Source: Streptomyces sp. SCL15-4
GTDB lineage: Bacteria; Actinomycetota; Actinomycetes; Streptomycetales; Streptomycetaceae
Reading direction: 5' to 3'
Assembly: GCF_033366695.1 (NCBI RefSeq)
Contig: NZ_JAOBTQ010000001.1
Coordinates: 4,278,001-4,342,000, forward strand
Length of the DNA stretch: 64,000 bases
In this document: piece by piece, positions 8,208-22,525 of the stretch
Layout of the letters: each line of letters begins with the position of its first letter
Position numbering within the stretch: the stretch's first letter is position 1
The notes under the pieces: generated by a model
Databases searched by the model: none
What the model was told of the DNA's origin: nothing
The model's input: only the letters and a program-made list of their open reading frames with translations
Position numbers and translations under genes: made by a program

Positions 8208-8215
8208 CTCGCTGG

Positions 8216-8289
8216 TGGGGCTAACAGGATTTGAACCTGTGGCCTCATCCTTATCAGGGATGCGCTCTAACCAACTGAGCTATAGCCCC
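8216..8289 (-). tRNA. tRNA-Ile (anticodon GAT)
   Basis: The minus strand folds as a standard 74-nt cloverleaf. The acceptor stem is GGGGCTA, the D-arm AGCTCAGTTGGTTAGAGC, the anticodon loop CTGATAA with GAT, the T-arm GGTTCAAATCC, and the discriminator A. The 3' CCA is not encoded. It lies about 110 nt after DUF3566, the usual actinobacterial position beyond gyrA. The tRNA-Ala that normally accompanies it is not seen nearby. Confidence 0.97.
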
Positions 8290-8401
8290 GCCGCGCTGTG
8301 CGGTGTATGTCCCGCGCGCTGACTCCTGAAGATTAGCGCACGAGACCGCCAGTCCCAAAATCGGTTGCCGGGGGACCGTCACGACACCACTGGTCGGCGC
8401 G

Positions 8402-9121
8402 TCACTCGTCCTCCGCGAGGGTCAGCTCGATGCCGCCCACGAAGCCCGCGGAGAGGTTGTAGATGAACGCGCCGAGCGTCGCCAGCGCGGTCGCCAGCAC
8501 CACGTCGATGACCGCGATGACCGTGGTGAACGTCAGGACGTGCGGAAGGGACAGGAACGCCTGGAGGTCGAAGCCGTTGGCCTCGTTGGAGCCGGTCGCC
8601 TCCGAGATCGTGCCGCCGACCGTCGAGAACACCCCCATCGCGTCCATGACCATCCACAGCACCGCCGAGGCGACGATCGTGCAGATGCCGAACGCGATGG
8701 ACAGCAGGAAGCTGACCTTCATCACCGACCACGGGTCGGCCTTGGCCACCCGCAGCCGCGCCTTGCGGGTACGCGGCGCCGTCGGCCGCATACCGGTGCG
8801 CGGCTTGCGCACCGCGCTCTGCGCCGGATAGGCCTGCGGCGGGTGGTACGGGCCGTCGGGCTGCTCCGGGTGCCGCTCGCCGGGCAGCGGCGACGCCGCC
8901 CGTGCCTCGCCGGCCGCGGCCGGGCCTCGGGTGTCCGTCACCGTTCCCCCCTGGGGTCCAGACGTACGGGAAGAGTCCGCCTCGGACGCCTTCACCGGCT
9001 TCAGGTTGGTCGTGTGCGGGTCGCTCGCACTTGCCGTACGCGCGGCGGAGCCACGGCCGCCGCCGTCCGTTTCCGTACCCGTGGAGGTACCGGCCGATCC
9101 GGCGCCCGTGGCTCCGCTCAC
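8402..9121 (-). CDS. DUF3566 membrane protein
   Basis: A 239-residue protein starting at GTG 9121 behind GGAGTGA, 18 nt after the gyrA stop, so probably co-transcribed with gyrA. Residues 1-125 are a disordered, Gly/Ser/Thr- then Pro-rich cytosolic region. Residues ~130-239 match the DUF3566 domain: RVAKADPWSVMKVSFLLSIAFGICTIVASAVLW (first helix), a loop with FDLQAFLSLPHVL, then VIAVIDVVLATALATLGAFIYNLSAGFVGGIELTLAEDE. This domain is found next to gyrA across actinobacteria and its role is not established. The conserved C-terminal acidic tail is intact. Confidence 0.9.
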   Translation of the reverse strand: MSGATGAGSAGTSTGTETDGGGRGSAARTASASDPHTTNLKPVKASEADSSRTSGPQGGTVTDTRGPAAAGEARAASPLPGERHPEQPDGPYHPPQAYPAQSAVRKPRTGMRPTAPRTRKARLRVAKADPWSVMKVSFLLSIAFGICTIVASAVLWMVMDAMGVFSTVGGTISEATGSNEANGFDLQAFLSLPHVLTFTTVIAVIDVVLATALATLGAFIYNLSAGFVGGIELTLAEDE

Positions 9122-9139
9122 GATGACTCACTCCTCGTG

Positions 9140-11734
<2,595 letters not shown>

Positions 11735-11776
11735 TGCTGGTGAGGATCCTTCCTGGTGCGGTCAGCTGAGACCGAC

Positions 11777-14232
<2,456 letters not shown>

Positions 14233-14769
14233 TCACCCGTACGTATCGCCGGGTCCGGTGCTGCCCGGCGCCCGCAGCGGGCCGTAGCGGCGGGCCGGTC
14301 CGCCCGGATTGAGCACCTTGATCATCCGTACGCTGCCGTGGCCCAGGTCCTCGTTGAGCCGGGCCACCAGCGCGGGCGCGAGATGGCGCAGCTGGGTCGC
14401 CCAGGCCGTGGAGTCGCACGCCACGACCAGCACCCGCTCGTCCTCGTCGTAGCGCTGTGGCACGCAGTGCTTGGCCAGGTCCTCGCCGACGATCTGCGGC
14501 CAGCGGCCCATCACCCCGCCGACCGCGGCGGGCGTCTCCCAGCCGCGCTCGGTGATCAGCCGGTTGATCGCCGCCCCCAGCGCCAGCGGGTCACGGCCGT
14601 CGGCACGCGCGCCCGAGCGCAGCCCGCCGCCGCGCCGGGCCTGCTTCTTCTGCCGGGCCGCGTCCCCTCGCGCGCGCGCCTGCTCCTTCGCGGCGCGCAA
14701 CGCCACGCGCGCGAGGTCGACGCCGGAGGGCTCCGGGCCCTTCTGGGGAGCGGGTCCGTCGGTGCTCAT
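14233..14769 (-). CDS. dciA: DciA (DUF721) helicase-loader-type protein
   Basis: A 178-residue protein whose ATG at 14769 overlaps the recF stop by four bases (ATGA), indicating translational coupling. Residues ~35-60 are a Lys/Arg-rich linker. The DUF721 domain follows at ~65-165, with [38 protein letters not shown] and [31 protein letters not shown]. DciA-family proteins interact with the replicative helicase DnaB and are the ancestral helicase-loading or -management factors in bacteria without DnaC/DnaI. No DnaC is in the window, whereas dnaB is present about 40 kb away. A longer frame to 15330 is a read-through of recF sequence and is rejected. Confidence 0.9.
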   Translation of the reverse strand: MSTDGPAPQKGPEPSGVDLARVALRAAKEQARARGDAARQKKQARRGGGLRSGARADGRDPLALGAAINRLITERGWETPAAVGGVMGRWPQIVGEDLAKHCVPQRYDEDERVLVVACDSTAWATQLRHLAPALVARLNEDLGHGSVRMIKVLNPGGPARRYGPLRAPGSTGPGDTYG

Positions 14770-15887
14770 ACGCGTTCCACCGTCCCGCCGGCCACCGCGT
14801 ACCGCGCGCCCGCCAGCACGGCGGGTACGTCGTCGTCCACGGCGGCGGTGACCAGCACCTGCTCGCCGGGCGCGACCAGTTCCGCCAGCCGTTCCCGGCG
14901 GCGGGCGTCCAGCTCGGCGAAGACGTCGTCCAGGATCAGCACCGGCTCGTTGCCCTCCGCGCGCAGCAGGTCGTAGGAGGCCAGCCGGAGGGCGAGGGCG
15001 TAGGACCAGGACTCGCCGTGCGAGGCGTAGCCCTTGGCGGGCAGCTGACCGAGTTTGAGCACCAGGTCGTCCCGGTGCGGTCCGACGAGGGTGACGCCCC
15101 GTTCGATCTCCTGCTTGCGCGCCTCGGCCAGGGCCGCCGTCAGCTGCTCGTACAGCTCCTCGCGCGTGTGGCCGTCGCCGGGCGCCGACGGCTTGTACTC
15201 CAGCCCGACCGGGCCGCCGCCGGGGGCCAGCTGTTCGTACGCCTTGTCGGCCAGCGGCCGGAGCGCGGCGACGAGGTCCAGCCGCTGGGCGAGCAGCTCG
15301 GCGCCCGCGCGCGCCAGGTGCTGGTCCCACACGTCGAGCGTGGACAGGTCCATGGAGCGCCCGCCGTGCCGGCGGGCCAGCGCGGCGGACTTCAGCAGGG
15401 TGTTGCGCTGCTTGAGCACCCGCTCGTAGTCCGAGCGCACGCCCGCCATCCGCGGGGACCGCGCGGTGACCAGTTCGTCGAGGAACCTCCGCCGCTCGCC
15501 CGGGTCGCCCTTGACGAGGGCGAGGTCCTCCGGCGCGAACAGCACGGTCCGGACGATCCCCAGCACGTCCCGCGGTCTGACCTGCGAGGACCGGTTGATG
15601 CGGGCGCGATTGGCCTTGCCCGGGTTCAGCTCCAGCTCGATCAGCTGCTGCCGTTCGCCCTGCCGGACCTGGGCGCGGACGACGGCCCGGTCGGCGCCCA
15701 TGCGCACCAGCGGCGCGTCGGAGGCGACCCGGTGGCTGCCGAGCGTGGCCAGATACCCGACCGCCTCGACCAGGTTGGTCTTGCCCTGCCCGTTGGGGCC
15801 GACGAAGGCGGTGACGCCCGGGTCGAGCGGGACCTCGGCCCGGGCGTACGAGCGGAAGTCGGCCAGCGAAAGATGCGTGACGTGCAT
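14766..15887 (-). CDS. recF: DNA replication and repair protein RecF
   Basis: A 373-residue SMC-like ABC ATPase that loads RecA at gaps during recombinational repair. It begins [24 protein letters not shown]. The Walker A is GPNGQGKTN (~30-38), the signature region lies in the second half ([15 protein letters not shown]), and the Walker B is [13 protein letters not shown] (~322-334). It ends [17 protein letters not shown]...GGTVERV. Length is normal. It sits between the 6PGD-like gene (31-nt gap) and dciA (4-nt overlap) in the conserved dnaN-recF-gyrB order. Confidence 0.97.
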   Translation of the reverse strand: MHVTHLSLADFRSYARAEVPLDPGVTAFVGPNGQGKTNLVEAVGYLATLGSHRVASDAPLVRMGADRAVVRAQVRQGERQQLIELELNPGKANRARINRSSQVRPRDVLGIVRTVLFAPEDLALVKGDPGERRRFLDELVTARSPRMAGVRSDYERVLKQRNTLLKSAALARRHGGRSMDLSTLDVWDQHLARAGAELLAQRLDLVAALRPLADKAYEQLAPGGGPVGLEYKPSAPGDGHTREELYEQLTAALAEARKQEIERGVTLVGPHRDDLVLKLGQLPAKGYASHGESWSYALALRLASYDLLRAEGNEPVLILDDVFAELDARRRERLAELVAPGEQVLVTAAVDDDVPAVLAGARYAVAGGTVERV

Positions 15888-15918
15888 GGTCGTCCCGCCG
15901 ACCTCCTTGTGCTGCGGC

Positions 15919-16794
15919 TTACTTCTTCTCTACGGCGTGGCCGCCGAACTGGTTGCGCAGCGCGGCGATCATCTTCATCTGCGGCGAGTCCTCCTGCCGG
16001 GAGGCGAACCGCGCGAACAGCGAGGCGGTGATCGCCGGCAGCGGCACGGCGTTGTCGATCGCGGCCTCCACCGTCCAGCGTCCCTCGCCGGAGTCCTGTG
16101 CGTAACCGCGCAGAGCCTCGAGGTGCTCGTCCTCGTCGAGGGCGTTGACCGCGAGGTCCAGCAGCCAGGAACGGATGACCGTGCCCTCCTGCCAGGAGCG
16201 GAAGACCTCGCGGACGTTCTCCACGGAGTCGACCTTCTCCAGCAGCTCCCAGCCCTCGGCGTAGGCCTGCATCATGGCGTACTCGATGCCGTTGTGGACC
16301 ATCTTCGCGAAGTGGCCTGCGCCGACCTTGCCGGCGTGCACCGCGCCGAAGTCGCCCTCCGGCTTGAGCGCGTCGAAGACCGGCTGCACCTTGGCGACGT
16401 TCTCGGCGTCGCCGCCGTACATCAGCGCGTACCCGTTCTCCAGGCCCCACACGCCGCCGGAGACGCCGCAGTCGACGAAGCCTATGCCCTTGGCGGCCAG
16501 CTCCTCGGCGTGCCGCTCGTCGTCGGTCCACCGGGAGTTGCCGCCGTCCACGACCACGTCGCCGGGTTCCAGCAGCTCGGCGAGCCGGTCGACGGTCGAC
16601 TGGGTGGGCTCGCCCGCCGGGACCATCACCCAGACCACGCGCGGGCCGCTGAGCTTGCCCACAAGCTCTTCCAGGCTGTGGACGTCCGCGACGTCCGCGT
16701 TGCGGTCGTATCCGATGACGGTGTGGCCCGCGCGGCGGATCCGCTCGCGCATGTTGCCGCCCATCTTGCCGAGGCCGACGAGACCGAGCTCCAT
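15919..16794 (-). CDS. gnd: 6-phosphogluconate dehydrogenase, short NAD-type
   Basis: A 291-residue beta-hydroxyacid dehydrogenase. The Rossmann motif GLGKMGGNM (residues ~7-15) is followed by [11 protein letters not shown] and [21 protein letters not shown], with the catalytic Lys in [23 protein letters not shown]. It catalyses oxidative decarboxylation of 6-phosphogluconate to ribulose-5-phosphate. The short form lacks the C-terminal extension of the ~470-residue NADP enzyme and is generally NAD-preferring; cofactor use here is inferred. The gene is always found between dnaN and recF in Streptomyces. It starts at ATG 16794 and has its own 233-nt upstream spacer. Confidence 0.92.
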   Translation of the reverse strand: MELGLVGLGKMGGNMRERIRRAGHTVIGYDRNADVADVHSLEELVGKLSGPRVVWVMVPAGEPTQSTVDRLAELLEPGDVVVDGGNSRWTDDERHAEELAAKGIGFVDCGVSGGVWGLENGYALMYGGDAENVAKVQPVFDALKPEGDFGAVHAGKVGAGHFAKMVHNGIEYAMMQAYAEGWELLEKVDSVENVREVFRSWQEGTVIRSWLLDLAVNALDEDEHLEALRGYAQDSGEGRWTVEAAIDNAVPLPAITASLFARFASRQEDSPQMKMIAALRNQFGGHAVEKK

Positions 16795-17027
16795 CAGTTG
16801 TGTTCCTTAGGTCGCTGTGTGGCGTGAGAGGCACCGGGGTGCCGAGCCGAGCCTAAACCCGGACGCTCACGCACAGCTGTGGGCATACGCGCTCATGCGA
16901 GGACCCTGCTGACCTGCGGAAACGCAACCGCGGCCCGACGTGCGCCACCCGGCGATCCCGCCCCGGCCCGGCCACGGCCCCGGGCACCCACAGGGACGCC
17001 CGGCGCTGTGCACACCTGTGGAAGACG

Positions 17028-18158
17028 TCAGCCGCTGAGGCGGACCGGCATGATCAGGTACTTGTACGCGTCGTCGGCCTCCGCGTCCAGTGCCGGCTTG
17101 CCGCTGAGCAGCGCCGGCTTCGTGGACGTGGTGAACGACAGCTGCGCCACCGGCGAGTCGATCGCGCTCAGGCCGTCCAGCAGGAAGGTCGGGTTGAAGG
17201 CGATCGAGATGTCGTCGCCCTCCAGCTGCGCGTCGACCCTTTCCACAGCCTGTGCGTCGTCGCTGGACCCGGCCTCCAGGATCAGCACGCCCTGCTCGAA
17301 GCTCAGCCGCACCGGGGTGTTCCGCTCGGCGACCAGGGCCACGCGCTTGACCGCCTCCACGAACGGCGCGGTCTCGATCACGGCGACGGAGTTGAACTCG
17401 GTCGGGAACAGCGTCCGGTACTTGGGCAGGTCGCCCTCGAGCAGCCGCGTGGTCGTGCGCCGCCCGGCGCCCTCGAAACCGATCAGGCCCTCACCGGCGC
17501 CGGCACCGGCCAGCGCCAGCGTGACGCTGTCCCCGGCGCCCAGCGACTTCGCGGTGTCCAGCAGCGTCTTGGCCGGGACCAGGGCGACGGCGGAGGCGTC
17601 CGGGTTCTCCGGCTTCCACAGGAACTCGCGGACCGCGAAGCGGTAGCGGTCGGTGGAGGCCAGGGTGACCGTGTCGCCCTCGATCTCGATGCGCACACCG
17701 GTCAGCACCGGCAGCGTGTCGTCACGGCCGGCGGCGATGGCCACCTGCGAGACGGCCGCGGCGAAGACCTCGCCGGGGACGGTGCCGGTCGCGTTCGGCA
17801 TCTGGGGCAGTGCCGGGTACTCCTCCACGGGCAGGGTGTGGAGGGTGAACCGGGAGGAGCCGCAGACCACGGTCGCCCGTACACCGTCTGTGGAAATCTC
17901 CACCGGCCGGTTGGGGAGGGCACGCGAGATGTCGGCGAGCAGCCGGCCGGAGACGAGGACGGTGCCCTCCTCCTCGACCTCGGCCTCGACGTTCACCCGC
18001 GCGGAGACCTCGTAGTCGAAGCCCGACAGACTCAGCTGGCCGTCCTCGGCCTTCAGCAGCAGGCCGGCGAGGACAGGCGCCGGCGGACGGGCCGGGAGGC
18101 TGCGTGCCGCCCAGGCCACTGCCTCCGCGAGTACGTCGCGTTCCACCCGGATCTTCAC
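17028..18158 (-). CDS. dnaN: DNA polymerase III sliding clamp (beta subunit)
   Basis: A 376-residue protein in three topologically equal domains. It begins MKIRVERDVLAEAVAWAARSLPARPPAPVLAGLLL and ends in the clamp C-terminus YKYLIMPVRLSG. The ring dimer tethers DNA polymerase III to DNA and recruits repair factors. The start is ATG 18158. It lies immediately left of oriC and faces away from dnaA, the standard Streptomyces order. The upstream region on the minus strand has a TTGACC (18279-18284) that could be a -35, though the best -10 (TACTGT) is too close. Confidence 0.97.
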   Translation of the reverse strand: MKIRVERDVLAEAVAWAARSLPARPPAPVLAGLLLKAEDGQLSLSGFDYEVSARVNVEAEVEEEGTVLVSGRLLADISRALPNRPVEISTDGVRATVVCGSSRFTLHTLPVEEYPALPQMPNATGTVPGEVFAAAVSQVAIAAGRDDTLPVLTGVRIEIEGDTVTLASTDRYRFAVREFLWKPENPDASAVALVPAKTLLDTAKSLGAGDSVTLALAGAGAGEGLIGFEGAGRRTTTRLLEGDLPKYRTLFPTEFNSVAVIETAPFVEAVKRVALVAERNTPVRLSFEQGVLILEAGSSDDAQAVERVDAQLEGDDISIAFNPTFLLDGLSAIDSPVAQLSFTTSTKPALLSGKPALDAEADDAYKYLIMPVRLSG

Positions 18159-18345
18159 CGTAAGCCGCCTCCTGCTGTTGCTACTGAGTCCTCCGACTCG
18201 GTGTCACCGCCCGCTGTGACGGGAAGGACACCGGGGACCAGTCTGACGCACGGCACTGACAGTAGGTGCCCGTCGGGGTCAAGTCGGTCCGAGCGGCAGC
18301 CGGGCGCGAGAGGGCGAGTTGTGCACAGCCCCCGCTTCAAAACGA

Positions 18346-18905
18346 TTGCCGAACTCTCTCTAGTCGGGAGTAGTAGTAGGGCCTGTGGATACGGTGGATA
18401 ACCACGTTTGCCCAGCTCAGCGCGGGTTTTTTATCCACCGGTCCTGTGGGTGGAGCCGGTGGAAAACCGGGCCTGTCTGTGGAGAACAGAAAGTTCTGCA
18501 CACACCGCCCACAGGCTGAGGGCAGTTCTCCCCAGCTGTGTCCCCAGGAATACCCAGGTTTCCCACAGCCCAATCCGGCAGCTTCCTGTGACGCCTTTCA
18601 CTCGACGTGGTGACCGGGAGCGTCGGGTTGCCGAACAGTGGACAGCCATGTGGAGAAGCCCGGGTTCGCTGGGGACAACCGCCCCCAGCCTGTGGGGTAC
18701 CGGTGGACAACGCGAGGCCCGGCCTGGGGACGACGGAGTTATCCACAGTCTGTGGAGGACCTTCGTCCACGATTCCACAGGCCCTTGAGCTGGGCCGACG
18801 TCCAGGAGCCAGCCTGCCTGTGGACACAGTTCGGGACAACTTCGCAGTCCCCAGTCTGTGGACGGAAGAAAGTCGCCGAATCTGTGGAGGAAGGCCGTAA
18901 CCAGG
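18346..18905. other. oriC: Chromosomal replication origin oriC
   Basis: A dense cluster of DnaA boxes (consensus TTGTCCACA and its complement) lies in both orientations between dnaN and dnaA. A perfect TTATCCACA is at 18739-18747. One-mismatch boxes include TGTGGATAC 18384, GGTGGATAA 18393, TTATCCACC 18431, TGTGGAGAA 18478 and 18649, TTTCCCACA 18559, GGTGGACAA 18702, TGTGGAGGA 18751, TGTGGACAC 18819, TGTGGACGG 18857 and TGTGGAGGA 18883. Many more degenerate copies fill the gaps. As is usual in Streptomyces there is no long AT-rich 13-mer array, but 18355-18410 is comparatively AT-rich and is a candidate unwinding element. DnaA binds here to open the duplex and load DnaB. Confidence 0.95.
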
Positions 18906-19195
18906 CAGGTAATCGAACAAGGGATGACGGTGAGGAAACGGCCCACAGCCCCGCATCCGGCGCCCCGGCCGCCCGGAAAGGCCGCCGAAGGGCCGTTTGG
19001 AGGTCGTCGGAGCGGGCCGGAGCGGGCCGGAGGAGCGGCGCGAGGCTGCCGAAGGGCCGCCCGAGGGCCGGACGTCGACGAGCCGGTGGGAGGGCGGTGG
19101 AGGGCGGCGAGTCCGGCGAAGGGGCCGTCACCGCGTCGGCCGGCGCGCGGGGACGCCGTGGCACGGAGTCGTTCCGCGGCCGTCCCCTGCCGCGG

Positions 19196-19233
19196 TGGCA
19201 CGGACCCGGCGGGACGGGCCGGGGTCCGTGCCA
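19196..19233. terminator. Strong hairpin downstream of dnaA
   Basis: A 12-bp perfect stem (19196-19207 with 19222-19233) has a 14-nt loop. It lies about 100 nt past the dnaA stop and could act as a second dnaA terminator, insulating oriC from transcription. Confidence 0.6.
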
Positions 19234-19273
19234 CCGTGCGCGCCGCCGGCTGCCTCAAGGAGCGCGCAAACGC

Positions 19274-19318
19274 CGGAGGGCGCCCCGGCGGCGGTGGTGT
19301 GCCCCGGAACGCCCTCCG
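19274..19318 (-). terminator. dnaA terminator
   Basis: A 9-bp stem (19274-19282 with 19310-19318) starts 18 nt after the dnaA stop on the minus strand and is followed by GTTTG. Its position fits an intrinsic terminator protecting oriC. Confidence 0.6.
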
Positions 19319-19335
19319 CGCCCGCGTACGGCGCC

Positions 19336-21258
19336 TCAGCCGTTCTTGATGCGGTTGGTCAGCTCGGTGACCTGGTTGTAGATCGAGCGCCGCTCGGCCA
19401 TCAGCGCGCGGATCTTGCGGTCGGCGTGCATCACGGTGGTGTGGTCCCGGCCGCCGAACTGCGCGCCGATCTTCGGCAGCGACAGGTCCGTCAGCTCGCG
19501 GCACAGGTACATCGCGATCTGACGCGCGGTGACCAGCGCGCGCCCGCGCGAGGTGCCGCACAGGTCCTCCACCGTCAGCCCGAAGTAGTCCGCGGTGGCC
19601 GCCATGATCGCCGGCGCGGTGATCTCCGGCGCGCTGTCCTCGCCACCGGGGATCAGGTCCTTCAGGACGATCTCGGTCAGGCCCAGGTCCACCGGCTGCC
19701 GGTTGAGCGAGGCGAACGCCGTCACCCGGATCAGCGCGCCCTCCAGCTCACGGATGTTCCGCGAGATCCGCGAGGCGATGAACTCCAGCACTTCCGGCGG
19801 CGCGTTCAGCTGCTCCTGCACCGCCTTCTTGCGCAGGATCGCGATCCGCGTCTCCAGCTCGGGCGGCTGGACGTCGGTGATCAGGCCCCACTCGAAGCGG
19901 TTGCGCAGCCGGTCCTCCAGCGTGACCAGCTGCTTGGGCGGCCGGTCGCTGGAGAGCACGATCTGCTTGTTGGCGTTGTGGAGCGTGTTGAAGGTGTGGA
20001 AGAACTCCTCCTGCGTCGACTCCTTGTCCGCCAGGAACTGGATGTCGTCGACGAGCAGGATGTCCATCTCGCGGTAGCGCTTGCGGAAGCTGTCGCCCTT
20101 GCCGTCGCGGATGGAGTTGATGAACTCGTTGGTGAACTCCTCCGAGCTGACGTACCGCACCCGTGTGCCCGGGTAGAGGCTGCGCGCGTAGTGCCCGATG
20201 GCGTGCAGCAGATGGGTCTTGCCGAGCCCGGACTCGCCGTAGATGAACAGCGGGTTGTACGCCTTGGCCGGGGCCTCGGCGACCGCGACCGCGGCCGCGT
20301 GCGCGAAGCGGTTGGACGCGCCGATGACGAAGGTGTCGAACAGGTACTTGGGATTCAGCCGCGCGGTCGGCTCGCCGGGACCGCCGGCCGGCGCCGGCTG
20401 CGCGGCCGACGGGCCGGAGGCACCCGGGGCGGGCAGGTCCGGGCGGCCGGGGCCGCCGCGGTGCGCCGCCGGGTCGGGCAGCTCCCGGCGGCCCGGCTCG
20501 CGCTGGTCGTACTCGGTCCGGGAGTCGTACTCGCCGCGCGCGGACTCGTAGTCCGGGCGCCCGGAGTCGTACTCGCCGCGCTGCCGCTCGTACGGCGGCC
20601 GGTCCATGGCCTGCGGGCGGTAGTCCTGGGACGGCGCGCCGTACGCGTCCGCGCCGGAGCCGTAGCCGTCCTGGGACGACGGCGAGGCGTACGGGTCGCG
20701 CTCGGGGAAGCCGAGCCGGGGCTGCTGCCAGCCGTAGTCGTCCTGCCCCGAGCGCGGCCAGGCGCCGGGCTCGGGACGCTGGTACTCGGACGGGTAGACC
20801 GGGCGGACGGTGGGGAGCTGGTCCGGGCGGGCGCCCGGCTGCTGCTCGGAGCGCGGTTCGCCGCCCGGGTGCTGCTCGCCGCCGCGGGTGCGGCCGTAGC
20901 CCTCGTACGGCCCCGAGGGCAGCTCCGGCTCCTCGTAGCGCGGCTTCGCCTGCTGCTGGACGGGCGGCGCCGGCGGTTCGCCCGCGGAGTCGTCCACGGT
21001 GATCGCGATCCGGATGGGACGGCCGCACTCCCGGCTCAGGGTCTCGCTGACGACGGGCGCCAGCCGGCCTTCCAGTACGCCCTTCGCGAATTCGTTCGGC
21101 ACGGCGAGCAGGGCCGTGTCGGCGACCAGCGCGAGCGGCTGGCAGCGCCGGATCCAGTGCTCGTCCTTGGTCTCCACGCCCTGTCCGCGGCCCTCGCCGA
21201 GCAGCTGTTCCAGTACTCGCGGCCACACTGCGGCAAGATCGGCAGGTACGTCAGCCAC
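19336..21258 (-). CDS. dnaA: Chromosomal replication initiator DnaA
   Basis: A 640-residue initiator. I start it at GTG 21258 ([19 protein letters not shown]), the family N-terminus; the in-frame start at 21390 would add residues read through the promoter. Domain I (~1-90) is the helicase and dimer interface. Domain II (~95-310) is an unusually long Pro/Gly/Tyr/Arg/Asp-rich linker typical of Streptomyces. Domain III is the AAA+ module with Walker [10 protein letters not shown] (~342) and Walker [11 protein letters not shown] (~397). Domain IV carries the DnaA-box recognition motif [15 protein letters not shown] near ~600. It is probably autoregulated through two DnaA boxes behind its promoter. 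Confidence 0.97.
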   Translation of the reverse strand: MADVPADLAAVWPRVLEQLLGEGRGQGVETKDEHWIRRCQPLALVADTALLAVPNEFAKGVLEGRLAPVVSETLSRECGRPIRIAITVDDSAGEPPAPPVQQQAKPRYEEPELPSGPYEGYGRTRGGEQHPGGEPRSEQQPGARPDQLPTVRPVYPSEYQRPEPGAWPRSGQDDYGWQQPRLGFPERDPYASPSSQDGYGSGADAYGAPSQDYRPQAMDRPPYERQRGEYDSGRPDYESARGEYDSRTEYDQREPGRRELPDPAAHRGGPGRPDLPAPGASGPSAAQPAPAGGPGEPTARLNPKYLFDTFVIGASNRFAHAAAVAVAEAPAKAYNPLFIYGESGLGKTHLLHAIGHYARSLYPGTRVRYVSSEEFTNEFINSIRDGKGDSFRKRYREMDILLVDDIQFLADKESTQEEFFHTFNTLHNANKQIVLSSDRPPKQLVTLEDRLRNRFEWGLITDVQPPELETRIAILRKKAVQEQLNAPPEVLEFIASRISRNIRELEGALIRVTAFASLNRQPVDLGLTEIVLKDLIPGGEDSAPEITAPAIMAATADYFGLTVEDLCGTSRGRALVTARQIAMYLCRELTDLSLPKIGAQFGGRDHTTVMHADRKIRALMAERRSIYNQVTELTNRIKNG

Positions 21259-21360
21259 AGGGACACGCTCTCTCACAGGTCCCACGAACGTGTGGTTCAG
21301 GGACGGGTCGGGATGAAAATCGGGTCGGGCGGGGATATGGGAACGAATCGGAGTCCAGCC

Positions 21361-21390
21361 ACGGTAGTCAGCGCGGCGGGTACGGTTCAA
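21361..21390 (-). promoter_or_regulatory. dnaA promoter
   Basis: On the minus strand a -35 TTGAAC (21385-21390) and a -10 TACCGT (21361-21366) are separated by 18 nt, about 100 nt upstream of the dnaA GTG. The two DnaA boxes abut the upstream side of the -35. Confidence 0.6.
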
Positions 21391-21393
21391 GTT

Positions 21394-21415
21394 GTTGTCC
21401 CCAGCCTGTGGACAG
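21394..21415. promoter_or_regulatory. Pair of DnaA boxes in the dnaA promoter
   Basis: TTGTCCCCA (21394-21402) and TGTGGACAG (21407-21415) are one-mismatch DnaA boxes in inverted orientation, 4 nt apart. They start 3 nt behind the dnaA -35 and lie 20 nt before the rpmH -35. Autoregulation of dnaA through such boxes is known in Streptomyces; the effect on rpmH is inference. Confidence 0.75.
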
Positions 21416-21435
21416 TGTCCCCCGGCGGCCTCGGT

Positions 21436-21465
21436 TTGACCGAATGGCGCAGTCCCGCGTACCGT
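21436..21465 (+). promoter_or_regulatory. rpmH promoter
   Basis: A -35 TTGACC (21436-21441) and a -10 TACCGT (21460-21465) are separated by 18 nt, giving a leader of about 155 nt before rpmH. The -10 is identical to that of the divergent dnaA promoter. Confidence 0.6.
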
Positions 21466-21629
21466 AACCAGGTCGAGTTGTCGATGGCTGCTGCCGCCTG
21501 CCTCCGATGGGCACAGGTCACGTCAGGTGATCGGGAAGCGGTGCACTCGGGCGTGACGCGAGCTACTCGTGGGCGCACGGTGACAGCCAGGACGGCACCC
21601 CGCCACTACCGATTTTCTGGAGCCCCCGA

Positions 21630-21767
21630 GTGAGCAAGCGCACCTTCCAGCCGAACAACCGTCGTCGCGCGAAGACCCACGGCTTCCGGCTGCGTATGCG
21701 GACCCGCGCCGGCCGCGCGATTCTCGCGTCCCGCCGTAGCAAGGGTCGCGCCCGTCTGTCCGCCTGA
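21630..21767 (+). CDS. rpmH: 50S ribosomal protein L34
   Basis: A 45-residue basic ribosomal protein starting at GTG 21630. It has the full L34 sequence ([21 protein letters not shown], then [18 protein letters not shown]). It binds 23S rRNA in the large subunit. It opens the conserved rpmH-rnpA-yidD-yidC-jag-rsmG series and lies 21 nt upstream of rnpA. Confidence 0.98.
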   Translation: MSKRTFQPNNRRRAKTHGFRLRMRTRAGRAILASRRSKGRARLSA

Positions 21768-21788
21768 TCCCGGTCAGGTCATGACATC

Positions 21789-22160
21789 GTGCTGCCCACC
21801 GAGAACCGGCTGAGGCGGCGCGAGGACTTCGCGACCGCGGTGCGACGGGGTCGCCGGGCAGGCCGCCCGACACTCGTCGTCCACCTTCGTAGCGGTGCCA
21901 CGGACCCGCACGCGCCTGGGGAGAGCGCTCCCCCGACGCGTGCGGGTTTCGTCGTCAGCAAGGCCGTGGGTGGGGCGGTCGTGCGCAACAAAGTCAAGCG
22001 CAGACTGCGCCACCTGATGCGTGACCGAGTCGCCCTGTTTCCCCCCGGTAGCCTGGTAGTCGTACGAGCGCTGCCCGAAGCGGGCGACGCAGACCACGCA
22101 CAGCTGGCCCGAGACCTGGACGCCGCCCTTCAGCGGCTGCTGGGAGGGGGCGCGCGATGA
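21789..22160 (+). CDS. rnpA: Ribonuclease P protein component
   Basis: A 123-residue basic protein starting at GTG 21789 ([23 protein letters not shown]). It includes the RNR-type motif [19 protein letters not shown] (residues ~59-77), which contacts the RNase P RNA. It assists the catalytic RNA in 5' maturation of pre-tRNAs. Its stop overlaps the yidD start (ATGA), indicating coupling. Confidence 0.96.
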   Translation: MLPTENRLRRREDFATAVRRGRRAGRPTLVVHLRSGATDPHAPGESAPPTRAGFVVSKAVGGAVVRNKVKRRLRHLMRDRVALFPPGSLVVVRALPEAGDADHAQLARDLDAALQRLLGGGAR

Positions 22161-22522
22161 AGTACCCGCTGCTGGCTCTGATCAAGCTGTATCAGTGGAC
22201 GATCAGTCCACTGCTGGGGCCGGTATGCAAGTACTACCCGTCGTGCTCCCACTACGGCTACACGGCCATCGACCGGCACGGTGCGGTCAAAGGGACCGCA
22301 CTGACCGCCTGGCGCATCCTCCGGTGCAATCCGTGGTCGCCGGGTGGCGTGGACCATGTTCCGCCGCGTAAGCGTCCGCGGTGGCACGAAATGCTGCGCG
22401 ACGCCTGGCGCGCACGCAGGGGCGGGTCCTCCGCCGCCGAAACGGCCACCGAAGCGAAGCCACCAACGGAGTCTCCTTCGAGCCCGGCCGCAGAGACCTC
22501 GTCCCATGCCCAAGGAGCATGA
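22157..22522 (+). CDS. yidD: Membrane protein insertion efficiency factor YidD
   Basis: A 121-residue protein with the YidD core: [19 protein letters not shown] as an amphipathic membrane-binding helix, [19 protein letters not shown] with conserved cysteines, and [19 protein letters not shown] disordered tail of ~40 residues follows. It helps YidC insert membrane proteins at the cytoplasmic face. It overlaps rnpA by 4 nt and lies 3 nt before yidC. Confidence 0.95.
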   Translation: MKYPLLALIKLYQWTISPLLGPVCKYYPSCSHYGYTAIDRHGAVKGTALTAWRILRCNPWSPGGVDHVPPRKRPRWHEMLRDAWRARRGGSSAAETATEAKPPTESPSSPAAETSSHAQGA

Positions 22523-22525
22523 TTA

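Larger units (their letters stand above)
18159..19335. other. dnaN-dnaA intergenic region
   Basis: The 1177-bp spacer holds three parts. At 18159-18345 is the dnaN leader. At about 18346-18905 is oriC with its DnaA boxes. At 18906-19335 is very GC-rich DNA with two strong hairpins behind dnaA. Long open frames crossing the last part have no family resemblance and are treated as artefacts of high GC. Confidence 0.85.
21259..21629. other. dnaA-rpmH divergent promoter region
   Basis: The 371-bp spacer contains the divergent dnaA and rpmH promoters and two DnaA boxes (all listed). The remaining ~130 nt towards dnaA and ~165 nt towards rpmH are 5' leaders with no gene visible. Confidence 0.8.

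Noticed and set aside
18997..19335. Plus-strand frames in the dnaA downstream region
   Set aside because: They are artefacts of very GC-rich DNA running antisense into dnaA, with no conserved sequence.
21259..21390. Upstream in-frame start of dnaA
   Set aside because: The extension reads through the promoter and leader; the family N-terminus starts at GTG 21258.
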